From: Flavobacteriaceae bacterium MAR_2009_75
GTDB lineage: Bacteria > Bacteroidota > Bacteroidia > Flavobacteriales > Flavobacteriaceae
NCBI GenBank assembly: GCA_002813285.1
Contig: PHTZ01000001.1
Location: forward strand, 2,107,501 to 2,171,500
DNA length: 64,000 bases
Reading direction: 5' to 3'
Numbering within the stretch: the stretch's first letter is position 1; each line of letters starts with the position of its first letter. The notes below the pieces were generated by a model. The model did not search any database and was not told where the DNA came from. It worked only from the letters and a program-made list of their open reading frames with translations. The translations under genes were made by a program, and so were the position numbers. Below are positions 44,239-53,653 of the stretch, piece after piece.

Positions 44239-47200
44239 TTAGAAGTTAGCTTTTAGACCTAAAATGAATGATTTCGTAATCAAGTATCCACTTTGTTGCT
44301 CAGGGTCGATCCCATCGGGCAAACTGTCAAAAGAGAATAGGTCGTTACCAGAGGCATAAACCCTTAAACTCGTAAACGGTGAACTTTGCATAAAATCAGA
44401 AGGCAAGGTATAACCTAAGGTGATATTCTTTATTCTTGTGTAAGCACCATTTTTAAGCCAAAAGTCAGAGAATCGGTAGTTATTACTGGAAGAGCTTTCG
44501 GATAAACGCGGATACTCAGCATTCATGTTCTGCTCAGGTGTATTGTAATTACTGTAGTAGTTATTGTCATAGATACTATTCACTGCTTGCCAGTTAAACA
44601 AGAATGGTCGAATGTAATTTTGGGATAAGTAAAACTTTTGTTTGCCTACGCCTTGAGCGGTAACACCAAAATCAAAGTTCTTGTATTTCAGGTTTATTGT
44701 CCCTCCATATTGATATCTAGGCAATGACCCTCCTAAATGTTGTTTATCGAGTTCATTGATAATTCCATCTGGCACACCGTCAGGGCCACTAATATCTTTA
44801 TAGCGAACATCACCGGGCATTACCGAAGCACTAGTAACAGCAGAATTGTCTATTTCTTCTTGAGATTGATATATACCGTCGGATACATACCCGTACCAAG
44901 ATTGAAATTCTTCTCCTTCTTCAGAAATGACATTACCAGAAATAAGCCGCTTATCGCTAATATCACCCACAGTTGATTTTGAATCAAAAATGTTGGCAGA
45001 GACGGAGTAATTGAAATTACCAATACTGTTTTTGTATGAAAGTGCCATTTCCCAGCCTTCGGTCTTCATACTTCCGACATTTACGGTCGGGTCTTCATAG
45101 CCGATTAGAGAGGGTATACTTAAGTTTAACAGCATATCCTCGGTGTCCTTTATATAATAATCTGCTGTTAAGGATAGAGCGCTATTGAACATGGAAAGGT
45201 CAATACCTACGTTTTTAGAAATAGTCGTTTCCCAAGTAACATCCTCTACCGCTAAGAACCTTTGTGCAGCAGATCGGACAGCTTCTACATCATTACCATT
45301 TGCAATCAATGCATTGCTAAATTGAAGCACGGAAAGGTATAGATAGTTACCTAAACGGTCGTTGCCCAAAGAACCATACGAAGCCCTAAATTTTAAGAAA
45401 GAAACCGTTTCGCTCAACGAACTCATAAACTTTTCATTGGACAGCACCCAACCTGCTGAAATGGAAGGAAACGAGCCCCATCGATAGTCTTTACCAAAAC
45501 GTGAAGAACCATCTCTACGAACATTGGCCTGTAGATAATAGGTGTCATTATAGTCGTAAGCCAGCCTACCAAAGTAAGAGGAGTATGCGTTTTCAGAAAT
45601 AGTGGATCCGTTATCAAAAACTCCATCAACGGGAGCCTGGCTTAAGTAAGGGTATTCTGCGCTCACAAATTCATTGCCTCGAACACTCAGGGTTTCATAA
45701 TCTGCAGAAAATTCTTCATAACCAAGTACGCCACTTACCGAATGGTCTCCAAATTGCTTATCATAATTGACCAGAGCCTGTGTAGTTAGTGTTTTGTCAA
45801 TAGTTCTGTTTTCCAATAGATAGTTTTGACTATTATTATGACCCGAAATGTAATTCGGAACCCCTGTTTGATTAGGGTCATCATAATCCCAATAGGGAAT
45901 AGCTTTGTTGAAAAACTTATATTTATTGAAGTTAAAATTAGGAGCAACGTTCACCGAAAGTTTCAAGCTCTCAATAGGTTTGTAATAAGCACCTACCTTA
46001 CCATAAAACAAATAAGACTCACTGGTCTGAAAACCTCCGCTTTGCAATACGGCGTATGCATTTTCCCCAGACTTTCCACTGGCAAGACGGCCATCTTCCC
46101 ATACAGCCGGATAATTAGGACCTGAATTTAAAGCAAGATCTGTCGGATCAACTACGGGGTTGTTGTTTGTGGTCAGTTTTAAAGCGAAATCGATATTAGC
46201 CCCGATTTTATCAGAAATTTTAATATCGTTGTTGATACGTGCGGTATACCGATTCCAGTCACTATTTTTATATAGGGCATCTTGATATTCATAGCCCATG
46301 GTAAAGCTTGATTTGATTCTCTCAGATCCACCACTTACCGCAATATTATGACGGTAACCATATGCCGATTTGTTTAATATAAGATTTTTCCAATCCGTAT
46401 CAGGGTATTGATCAGGGCTGTTTGAATGATTAGCGTTATAATTTGCAATGTAATCACTTGACCAGGTTGGGTCTTCTACACCAGTGTTCGCATTATCGTT
46501 CCACGCTTTTTCGTTATCCATTTCAAAATAACGTACCACACTAACATTCTCTCTGTTCTCGGTGGGTGTATTTATAATCATTTCTCCACTATATGACACG
46601 TTATATAGCCCTTCTTTACCTCTCTTAGTAGTAATAATAATTACCCCTGCAGCTGCTCTAGACCCATATAACGATGAAGAAGCTCCATCTTTTAATACCG
46701 AAATACTTTCAATTTGATCCGGATTTACATCGTTAATGTCATCTACCGGAACATCATCTACCAAAATTAAAGGAGAGCTATCACCTTGCAATGTAGTTAT
46801 ACCCCTAATGTTAATGGTGTTTCCCGCGCCAGGAGAACCGCTACTGCGAGTTACACTAACCCCAGAAACTGCACCTTGCAGTGCGTTGGAAACATTGGTA
46901 ACACTTCTTGAGGTAACATCATCGCCATCTACAACACTAATCGACCCTGTAATGTCCTTTTTCGATTGAGTACCGTACCCTACAACTACGATCTCTTCTA
47001 AACTTGAAACATTTTCTTCAAGAACTACCTCAACTTCATCTTGACCTTTAACGACCACCTCTTTAGCAGAAAAACCAATATAGGTCACCACCAAAACAGC
47101 ATCTTCATCAGACAGGTTAAGAACAAAATTACCGTCGAAATCGGTCTGCGTACCATTATCAGTGCCCTTCTCAACCACTGAAGCTCCTGGCAAAGGAAAT

Positions 47201-47391
47201 CCTGCGTTATCGAGCACACTTCCAGATACGGATAAATCTTGCGGGGGAATTTCAGTATCCAAATCAGGAATGGCAAATGATTGAAATTGGAAAAATAATA
47301 GAAATAGAAATGACCAAAATGGAGCTATTCTAATTTTCTTTTTCACTAGGCCATATGCACAGGGCGAGTTACACTTAAGTTTTTGATTCAT
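44239..47391 (-). CDS. SusC/RagA-family TonB-dependent outer-membrane transporter
   Basis: Imports oligosaccharides across the outer membrane with TonB energy. 1050 residues: signal peptide (about 1-40), a carboxypeptidase-regulatory-like domain (SVSGSVLDNAGFPLPGASVV, about 52-135), the plug with VVGYGTQSKKDITGSISVVD and the LILVDDVPVDDINDVNPDQI motif, then the barrel ending in aromatic Phe (GLKANF). Expressed with susD. A LacI-type operator lies 152 bases upstream. Confidence 0.95.
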   Translation of the reverse strand: MNQKLKCNSPCAYGLVKKKIRIAPFWSFLFLLFFQFQSFAIPDLDTEIPPQDLSVSGSVLDNAGFPLPGASVVEKGTDNGTQTDFDGNFVLNLSDEDAVLVVTYIGFSAKEVVVKGQDEVEVVLEENVSSLEEIVVVGYGTQSKKDITGSISVVDGDDVTSRSVTNVSNALQGAVSGVSVTRSSGSPGAGNTINIRGITTLQGDSSPLILVDDVPVDDINDVNPDQIESISVLKDGASSSLYGSRAAAGVIIITTKRGKEGLYNVSYSGEMIINTPTENRENVSVVRYFEMDNEKAWNDNANTGVEDPTWSSDYIANYNANHSNSPDQYPDTDWKNLILNKSAYGYRHNIAVSGGSERIKSSFTMGYEYQDALYKNSDWNRYTARINNDIKISDKIGANIDFALKLTTNNNPVVDPTDLALNSGPNYPAVWEDGRLASGKSGENAYAVLQSGGFQTSESYLFYGKVGAYYKPIESLKLSVNVAPNFNFNKYKFFNKAIPYWDYDDPNQTGVPNYISGHNNSQNYLLENRTIDKTLTTQALVNYDKQFGDHSVSGVLGYEEFSADYETLSVRGNEFVSAEYPYLSQAPVDGVFDNGSTISENAYSSYFGRLAYDYNDTYYLQANVRRDGSSRFGKDYRWGSFPSISAGWVLSNEKFMSSLSETVSFLKFRASYGSLGNDRLGNYLYLSVLQFSNALIANGNDVEAVRSAAQRFLAVEDVTWETTISKNVGIDLSMFNSALSLTADYYIKDTEDMLLNLSIPSLIGYEDPTVNVGSMKTEGWEMALSYKNSIGNFNYSVSANIFDSKSTVGDISDKRLISGNVISEEGEEFQSWYGYVSDGIYQSQEEIDNSAVTSASVMPGDVRYKDISGPDGVPDGIINELDKQHLGGSLPRYQYGGTINLKYKNFDFGVTAQGVGKQKFYLSQNYIRPFLFNWQAVNSIYDNNYYSNYNTPEQNMNAEYPRLSESSSSNNYRFSDFWLKNGAYTRIKNITLGYTLPSDFMQSSPFTSLRVYASGNDLFSFDSLPDGIDPEQQSGYLITKSFILGLKANF

Positions 47392-47724
47392 AATGATTTA
47401 TATTAGAGTTTGAATTAGTAAGCCTACTATTATATTCTAGAGAAAAGAAGGATAACAACTATCTTCACAATAACTAAACGCTTGCCATCGAAAGCAGCAG
47501 TAATTAGATTACCGGTTCACTAAAATAACAAAATTTTCATAAAGCGTGCTCGAACACGCTATTTTTTTCTAAATTCAACGCAAAATATTATACTATAATT
47601 GTTTTTCTTCCTATTCACCTTTCAAAATCGGAGGTATATCCTATAATTTTCAAGAATACAAGAAACTAGAAACCAAAAATATTATAAACGGTACAAATTT
47701 CCTGTAGCGCAAAAATTGAAGTAC
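47392..47724. promoter_or_regulatory. Regulatory gap before susC with LacI-type operator
   Basis: AGCGTGCTCGAACACGCT at 47543-47560 is a near-perfect palindrome and aligns with both sites upstream of the lacI gene (60115-60132 and 60138-60155). The rest of the 333-base gap is AT-rich and without a gene. No full TAnnTTTG was found for susC. The site also lies downstream of the GH109-like gene, so readthrough from the large operon is possible. Confidence 0.7.
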
Positions 47725-49140
47725 TTAACTATAAACTGAAGTATTTCCTGCTCCCTTTAAACCGATATCTACGGGTTCATTTGATTTCCAGTTCCCTCTT
47801 GTAAAATCGGGTACATCTATTGCATTAGATCTATTCGTAATAGACTGTTCGCTTAATGGCCCTATTGCACTCCACAACGCCGCATCGTATACATCTTGAT
47901 CTAGTGGTAGTCCGTTTCTTAGGCAATCTATCAACCGCCAATCCATAATAAAGTCCATTCCACCATGTCCGCCAATTTTCTTGGCGAGTTTACCAACTTT
48001 CTTTATTAGCTCTGGTGTGTACTTCTTTTCTACACTTTTCATTTCAGCATCCTTCAGCCATTCATCGTTTACTGCAATTTTTCCGGGTGTAGGCCACTTT
48101 TGGGCAAATGCTTTCGTACCACTTATCATGTGAATACGTGAATACGGTCTAGGTGAACTAACGTCATGCTGTACCATAATACTTCTTCCTATACTGGTTT
48201 TTATGAGAGTAGTATTCATATTACCTCTAAAAGTTCTGTTCGCATACTCTGAAAAAAATGCATCATCCTTAGCATATTGTTTCGCTCTCTTCTGCATATC
48301 AAAATCTGCAGATGACAAAGAGTTCAGGTAATCCATTCGATCACCTCTGTTGATATTCATTATCTGACATATCGGGCCCAAACCATGGGTAGGGTACAAA
48401 TTTCCGTTACGAGCGGCATTCTCCTCTAGTCGCCACATGCTCTCATAGCCCTTATTTTTATCAAAATTAAGGTCCAAAAGATTGTGAATATAAGCCCCTT
48501 CACCGTGAATTATTTCGCCAAAGTAATTTTGGCGGGCCATATTTAAAGTAAGCAATTCAAAAAAGTCATAACAGCAATTTTCCAGCATCATACAATGCTT
48601 CTTGGTACGCTCAGAAGTCTCCACCAGTTGCCAAGCCTCATCTATCGTTTTTGCAGCTGGCACTTCAACTGCCACATGCTTATCGGATTCCATTGCATAA
48701 ACGGCCATAGGTGTATGCCAATCCCAAGGCGTGGCAATATATATCAAATCTATATCGTCACGATCCACCATTTCTTTCCAGGCATAAGCGCTACCATGAT
48801 ATAAATCGGGGTCATGATCGGTTCCCTTAAGTAGCTCGTTAGATTTCATAACACTTTCCTCTCTAAGGTCGCATAAAGCTTTAATCGAAACGCCTTCAAT
48901 AAGACTCATACGTTTAACCGCTCCTGGGCCACGCATTCCCAAACCTATAAACCCAATACGTACCTCATTAAGTTTTGGGGCACTATAACCCGACATATTA
49001 AAATGTACTTCTGACGTATCAAAAGATTTTGAACTGGAAGATATATTCTCAATAGACGCTGCCGAAAACACGGTGCCGCCAACTAAACCCAAAGTGCCAA
49101 CAGATGACATCTTCATGAATTTTCTTCTTTTATTTTCCAT
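47725..49140 (-). CDS. GH109-like glycosidase (Gfo/Idh/MocA family, alpha-N-acetylgalactosaminidase type)
   Basis: 471 residues with a twin-arginine-like signal (KRRKFMKMSSVGTLGLVGG), so it should be exported with bound cofactor. The NAD motif is GLGMRG (66-71). The blocks MLENCCYDFFELLTLNMARQ, GEGAYIHNLLDLNF and GNLYPTHGLGPICQIMNINR fit family GH109, which cleaves alpha-GalNAc by an NAD-dependent redox mechanism. Position at the end of an amino-sugar operon supports this. Related Gfo/Idh/MocA proteins of other specificity look similar, so the sugar is inferred. Confidence 0.85.
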   Translation of the reverse strand: MENKRRKFMKMSSVGTLGLVGGTVFSAASIENISSSSKSFDTSEVHFNMSGYSAPKLNEVRIGFIGLGMRGPGAVKRMSLIEGVSIKALCDLREESVMKSNELLKGTDHDPDLYHGSAYAWKEMVDRDDIDLIYIATPWDWHTPMAVYAMESDKHVAVEVPAAKTIDEAWQLVETSERTKKHCMMLENCCYDFFELLTLNMARQNYFGEIIHGEGAYIHNLLDLNFDKNKGYESMWRLEENAARNGNLYPTHGLGPICQIMNINRGDRMDYLNSLSSADFDMQKRAKQYAKDDAFFSEYANRTFRGNMNTTLIKTSIGRSIMVQHDVSSPRPYSRIHMISGTKAFAQKWPTPGKIAVNDEWLKDAEMKSVEKKYTPELIKKVGKLAKKIGGHGGMDFIMDWRLIDCLRNGLPLDQDVYDAALWSAIGPLSEQSITNRSNAIDVPDFTRGNWKSNEPVDIGLKGAGNTSVYS

Positions 49141-49189
49141 GAAATAAAAAGATTTTAATTGTTAATAAAGTATTGACCCTAGATTAACG

Positions 49190-51136
49190 CTATGCCATTT
49201 CTTCAAGATAACACCGCACCTCAAATAGTCTGGCCAAATCATCTCCGTTAGTTCTGCTTACTCGAATACGCATTGACTTGATCGATTCCTGCCCAAAAGT
49301 ATGCTTGGCCAATCTCAAGTAATTATCATTGACTTCCGCTACCACTTTCTTGTTACCGCTTGCAGTTTCTACCTCAATACTGTAATCAGCAATCGTTTCG
49401 GGTTGTGGGCCACGTACTTGATCGTTATAGACCCAATCTTGAGGAGACATGCGCAAAAATCTGTTTAAACCGGTGTCAAAAGTGAGTTGAACGGTATTGA
49501 CGGTTACCGGTTTTTTCCAATTTAAGGAAATCCATTGCTCGCCTTCTTTCATTGAAGCTTGCCATTGGTGCACCTTACCATCGGCAATATCACGGTTAAT
49601 ACCATCTAGAATGTTCGTGTCTTTACCATTTTTTGTTTGCGATGAGCTTTTCACCTTTGCAGCTCTGGCCAAATCATCCTCATCTTCATTTTGAACCCCT
49701 AAAATACCTTGGTCTTGTTTTAAAAGAAGTTGCTGCAGACCCTTTATCTCATTAGTAGTTGCAGTCAATTTTTGCGGGGTGATTTTCTTATTTAAACAAT
49801 ACGCCATTGCAGTACCTATGGCCTGCCCCAAAAGAGCACAAGTAGCCATTACCCGCGTAGATGAAAGCGCTACGTGTGAAACGCTTATATTTCGTCCTGC
49901 AAAAAGCAAATTAGAAATACTATTACTATACAAAGAGCGGAACGGAATAGAATACGGTTCTTTTAAGGGAATAGAGACATACGGCACATCTCCGGTAGTG
50001 TCCATACCCCCAGGTGGGTGGTCATCAAGAGGCCATCCTCCATAAGCTACTCGATCTTCAAAGAGGGTTGCGGCTTGTACATCTTGTTGCTTCATTATAT
50101 ATGGGCCTTCTATACGACGACTTTCCCGTTTTCCAGGAATCATGCCTACCCAAGACAATGCCCAATTCTCAGATTCAGGGTGGTTGCCAGAGTTTTTGAT
50201 ATAATCCCAAACACCAAAGAGTGTAGCCAATAAGTCATGCCGGTTCTGTTGTCCATCCCTTACAATATCAATAGAACCACCAAGCTCTAACCACCAATAC
50301 CCATACTCATAAGACCCAATATTACGATGAACAAAGTCTTTTGTGGTATATTTTCTAGCCCATACCGGCGGTGTATATGGCATTGCTTTCTCATGCGGCT
50401 GCGCCATGAACAAGAGGCTGTTTCCCATAGTTTTTTGATCGGCCACATCTACCGCCAAAGATTCATTAAAGGTAGACTTCGCTTCGCGCCCACGCATATA
50501 ATTCGCCCCTGCCTTGGCCGCTAAGGAACCATCACCCGTACAGTCGGAAAAATAGGTTGCCGATATTTCTGAAATTTCTTCGGTAGGGGAACACAATCCC
50601 CATACCTTTTTAATTTTTCCATTAGATACTTCAACATCATAGAAAGATGTGTCCAATAAAAGGGTAATATTCGGTTCCGAGACAATCTTGTCATAGAGTA
50701 CAAAATCCCACATTTCATATGAACGTTGCGGATTTGTTACGGCTTCGGTAAGCACCAGCTCCTCTAATATTCCGGTCTCGCGCCAAACCTGTTTCAGCTG
50801 GCTTGCGCCGGATATGTGCATACGAATCTCACTACTGGCATTACCACCTAATCGTGAACGGTCTTGCATTAAAAGAACTTTACTGCCGTTACGGGCAGCA
50901 GCTATTGCTGCACAAATACCCGACATACCACCGCCCACGATACATACATCAACATTATATTGCACCTTCTCGTAGGCTTTTGTCTTCGTTAGAAATTCTA
51001 ACGTTTTGATCTCTGCCTCACCATCAAGTGGGAAGCCTGTGTTGCTGTTGGCAAAAAGTGTAGTGATAGGACCACCCAGGGCCATTGCCCCAGAACTTAC
51101 ACCTAGTTTTTTTAAAAACCCTCTCCTTTTATTCAT
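49190..51136 (-). CDS. Exported FAD-dependent oxidoreductase with C-terminal beta-rich domain
   Basis: 648 residues. N-terminal twin-arginine-like signal (KRRGFLKKLGVSSGAMALGG), then the FAD motif CIVGGGMSGICAAIAAARNG (about 63-82) and LGGNASSEIRMHISG. The FAD_oxidored type core ends near 470; the last about 150 residues are a jelly-roll-like carbohydrate-binding domain (QWISLNWKKPVTVNTVQLTF). Such proteins are frequent in polysaccharide loci without known substrate. The neighbours suggest oxidation of an amino-sugar residue or glycan end. Confidence 0.75.
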   Translation of the reverse strand: MNKRRGFLKKLGVSSGAMALGGPITTLFANSNTGFPLDGEAEIKTLEFLTKTKAYEKVQYNVDVCIVGGGMSGICAAIAAARNGSKVLLMQDRSRLGGNASSEIRMHISGASQLKQVWRETGILEELVLTEAVTNPQRSYEMWDFVLYDKIVSEPNITLLLDTSFYDVEVSNGKIKKVWGLCSPTEEISEISATYFSDCTGDGSLAAKAGANYMRGREAKSTFNESLAVDVADQKTMGNSLLFMAQPHEKAMPYTPPVWARKYTTKDFVHRNIGSYEYGYWWLELGGSIDIVRDGQQNRHDLLATLFGVWDYIKNSGNHPESENWALSWVGMIPGKRESRRIEGPYIMKQQDVQAATLFEDRVAYGGWPLDDHPPGGMDTTGDVPYVSIPLKEPYSIPFRSLYSNSISNLLFAGRNISVSHVALSSTRVMATCALLGQAIGTAMAYCLNKKITPQKLTATTNEIKGLQQLLLKQDQGILGVQNEDEDDLARAAKVKSSSQTKNGKDTNILDGINRDIADGKVHQWQASMKEGEQWISLNWKKPVTVNTVQLTFDTGLNRFLRMSPQDWVYNDQVRGPQPETIADYSIEVETASGNKKVVAEVNDNYLRLAKHTFGQESIKSMRIRVSRTNGDDLARLFEVRCYLEEMA

Positions 51137-51169
51137 CGTATCTGTTTTTAAACCGTTATTATCCTCATT

Positions 51170-52243
51170 TTATTTTTTAATACCCTCAACTAATTTTCTT
51201 GCATAAGGGGCAAACTCTATATCGCTTTCAGAAACTTTCTTGAGATGTGTTATATTTTCCTTTGTCAAAGCAGACGTACTGCCACGTATGATTGAGCTCA
51301 ACTTCTTATATTGACTTTCTTTCAAAGCCGCCAGTTCATCTAAGAGTTTAGTAACGCTGCCCGAAACAAGTTTTGTTGAACTTAACCCGTTTAAAATTTC
51401 GTTTTGCATCTCAAAATTTTGTGAGTCGAGCAGACCGATCAACTGGCTTTGAATTTGGGTATCTGCCCACATATGAGGTGTCAATTTTGCTATGGCAAAA
51501 AAGGGTACATATTCTTGACCATTTTTGATAAGGGAAACCAACAGATCGAGGTATTCTTCAGCATCTTGGCTTATGTGTCGCATACCATACATTTGTAGCG
51601 CATACCTATTTGAACGAATCATCTTTACAAACAGTTCTTCATTCTGCACGTTCGTGGTATGATTCTCAATTTTACTCGCAATTGTACCATTTACAATATT
51701 CCATAATGTATGTGTACTGTAAACCGCCCCTTGTACAACTTCGTCCTTTAACGCAGGATAGGTTGCACCCGCCATACCATCTATTACAGACGAGTAGACC
51801 GAATTATTTTTGTCGATTAAATCTACGGGAGCATAATTCGCGAGCGGCGATGTTTTATCGGCCAATATTTTCTGCAACTTTATATGATCCTCAGCTGTAA
51901 ACAAATCATGTTCAAACTTTGTGAAAGGGTCTGAGGCTACCTCTTTATACTCTATAAAATTGCCTAGCAAATCCCAATAGAGGTGAAATTTCAAATCGTA
52001 ACAAACACCATCTTCACAAACAGGACTTTCTATATATGCGTAATATCTATCTGGCAAAGAATCTGCATCATAAATTAAATCTACGGTTACAGGTATGGAA
52101 TCTTTTATATATGCCTTAAAAACGGGCTCACCCCTTCTTTCTTGAAAATTACCCGGTACAGTATACGCTGAAAAGTGTACAGCAATCAGTAAAAATATAC
52201 CGACTGTTGCCAAACGCCTGAATGTATCCCGTGCTATTCTCAA
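51170..52243 (-). CDS. Exported protein with flavinylation-like motif and helical repeat tail
   Basis: 357 residues, N-terminal signal or anchor (LATVGIFLLIAVHFSAY). Cys 76 and Cys 81 could form a disulfide. Residues 155-161 read DGMAGAT, very close to the D-x-x-S/T-G-A-T motif at which FMN is covalently attached in FMN_bind proteins; Thr 161 would be the acceptor. The C-terminal half (about 200-350) is all helical and HEAT-like. I know similar proteins only from polysaccharide loci. It lies between the phosphomutase and the FAD oxidoreductase, so it may be an electron partner. Function unproven. Confidence 0.6.
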   Translation of the reverse strand: MRIARDTFRRLATVGIFLLIAVHFSAYTVPGNFQERRGEPVFKAYIKDSIPVTVDLIYDADSLPDRYYAYIESPVCEDGVCYDLKFHLYWDLLGNFIEYKEVASDPFTKFEHDLFTAEDHIKLQKILADKTSPLANYAPVDLIDKNNSVYSSVIDGMAGATYPALKDEVVQGAVYSTHTLWNIVNGTIASKIENHTTNVQNEELFVKMIRSNRYALQMYGMRHISQDAEEYLDLLVSLIKNGQEYVPFFAIAKLTPHMWADTQIQSQLIGLLDSQNFEMQNEILNGLSSTKLVSGSVTKLLDELAALKESQYKKLSSIIRGSTSALTKENITHLKKVSESDIEFAPYARKLVEGIKK

Positions 52244-52254
52244 AATGAAAAATT

Positions 52255-53640
52255 TTAAATTAAGTCTATTATAGTTTCAATCATTATTTGCGTCAAATCT
52301 GATGCTTTCTTAACTGATGTACTTTCGGCATAAATTCGGATAATGGGTTCGGTATTCGATTTACGCATGTGCACCCACTCACCATTTTTAAAATTTATTT
52401 TTGTCCCATCGATTATATCGAGTTTTTCATTTGCATATACCTTTTGAATCTGAGCAAAAACAGCATCAATATCTGAATCCGGCGGAAGCTCCATTTTTTC
52501 TTTCGCTATAAAATAAGAAGGATATGATGCCCGCAATTCTTTGCACGACATATTGGACTCTGCCAATAAGGATAAGAAAAGCGCAACCCCTACCAGCGCG
52601 TCTCGACCGTAGTGCGCTTCAGGATAAATCACTCCACCATTACCTTCACCGCCAATAACAGCATTCACCGACTTCATTTTCTTTACCACATTAACCTCTC
52701 CGACAGCGCTTGAAAAATGCTGCCCACCGTGCTTTAAGGCTATATCTTTTAATGCTCTTGTAGAAGATAAATTAGAAACGGTATTTCCGGCTTTCTTTCC
52801 TAAAACATAATCTGCGCAAGCCACTAAAGTATACTCTTCACCAAACATGGTGCCGTCTTCATTTACCAATGCCAAGCGATCCACATCTGGATCTACCACG
52901 ATACCAAAATCTGCCTTTTCTTTGACTACCAAAGAAGATATTTCTGTTAAATGTTCTTCTAACGGTTCAGGATTATGCGGAAAATTTCCTGATGGATCAC
53001 AATATAATTTTACACATTCAACGCCTAGCTTTTCTAACAAAGCGGGTATGGCTATACCCCCGGAAGAGTTTACCGCATCTAAAACCACCTTATATTTTTC
53101 CCGCTTAATAGCTTCTATCGCAACTACATCAAGAGCTAATACCTGTTCTACATGCTCTTCTATGGCGTTTTGCTTGGCGGTGGTTTTTCCTAAGTCACCG
53201 ACCTTAACAAAATTAAAATCTTCGTTATGCGCAAGCTTAATAATTGCTTCACCTTGTTCCGCATTTAGAAATTCACCTTTGTCATCCAATAATTTCAGGG
53301 CATTCCAATGTCCAGGATTATGGCTTGCCGTTACCACAATGCCTCCTTGTGCCTTCTCGGCCACTACCATCACTTCAACAGTTGGGGTAGTCGACAACCC
53401 TAAATCGACTATATCAATACCTAGTGCCATAAGTGTATCAGCAACTAGGCCGCTAATCAAAGAACCGGATACTCGGGCATCTCGGCCTATCACAACTTGG
53501 ACAACTTCACTATTCGATTGCTTTTTTAACCACGTACCGTAAGCGGCAGCGAATTTCACTGTATCTATTGGTGTTAGATTATCTCCTGCAATTCCTCCGA
53601 TCGTACCCCTTATACCCGATGTAGATTTTATTAATGTCAT
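52255..53640 (-). CDS. Phosphohexosamine mutase (GlmM/phosphomannomutase family)
   Basis: 461 residues of the alpha-D-phosphohexomutase family. Phosphoserine Ser 106 lies in VVTASHNPGHW, the metal loop is VVDPDVDRLAL, the sugar loop is GGEGNGGVIYP, and the phosphate-binding loop is RKSNTEPIIRIY. Family members move phosphate between C1 and C6 of sugar phosphates; GlmM acts on glucosamine phosphate. Its place between the kinase/nucleotidyltransferase genes and nagB suggests that it turns GlcNAc-1-P or GlcN-1-P into the 6-phosphate. It lies 13 bases behind nagB. Confidence 0.85.
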   Translation of the reverse strand: MTLIKSTSGIRGTIGGIAGDNLTPIDTVKFAAAYGTWLKKQSNSEVVQVVIGRDARVSGSLISGLVADTLMALGIDIVDLGLSTTPTVEVMVVAEKAQGGIVVTASHNPGHWNALKLLDDKGEFLNAEQGEAIIKLAHNEDFNFVKVGDLGKTTAKQNAIEEHVEQVLALDVVAIEAIKREKYKVVLDAVNSSGGIAIPALLEKLGVECVKLYCDPSGNFPHNPEPLEEHLTEISSLVVKEKADFGIVVDPDVDRLALVNEDGTMFGEEYTLVACADYVLGKKAGNTVSNLSSTRALKDIALKHGGQHFSSAVGEVNVVKKMKSVNAVIGGEGNGGVIYPEAHYGRDALVGVALFLSLLAESNMSCKELRASYPSYFIAKEKMELPPDSDIDAVFAQIQKVYANEKLDIIDGTKINFKNGEWVHMRKSNTEPIIRIYAESTSVKKASDLTQIMIETIIDLI

Positions 53641-53653
53641 ATAAGATTAAATT

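Noticed and set aside
52847-53542. 231-codon open frame on the plus strand
   Set aside because: It is antisense to the phosphohexomutase gene, Ser/Thr/Pro-rich and without any family motif; a shadow of the real gene.
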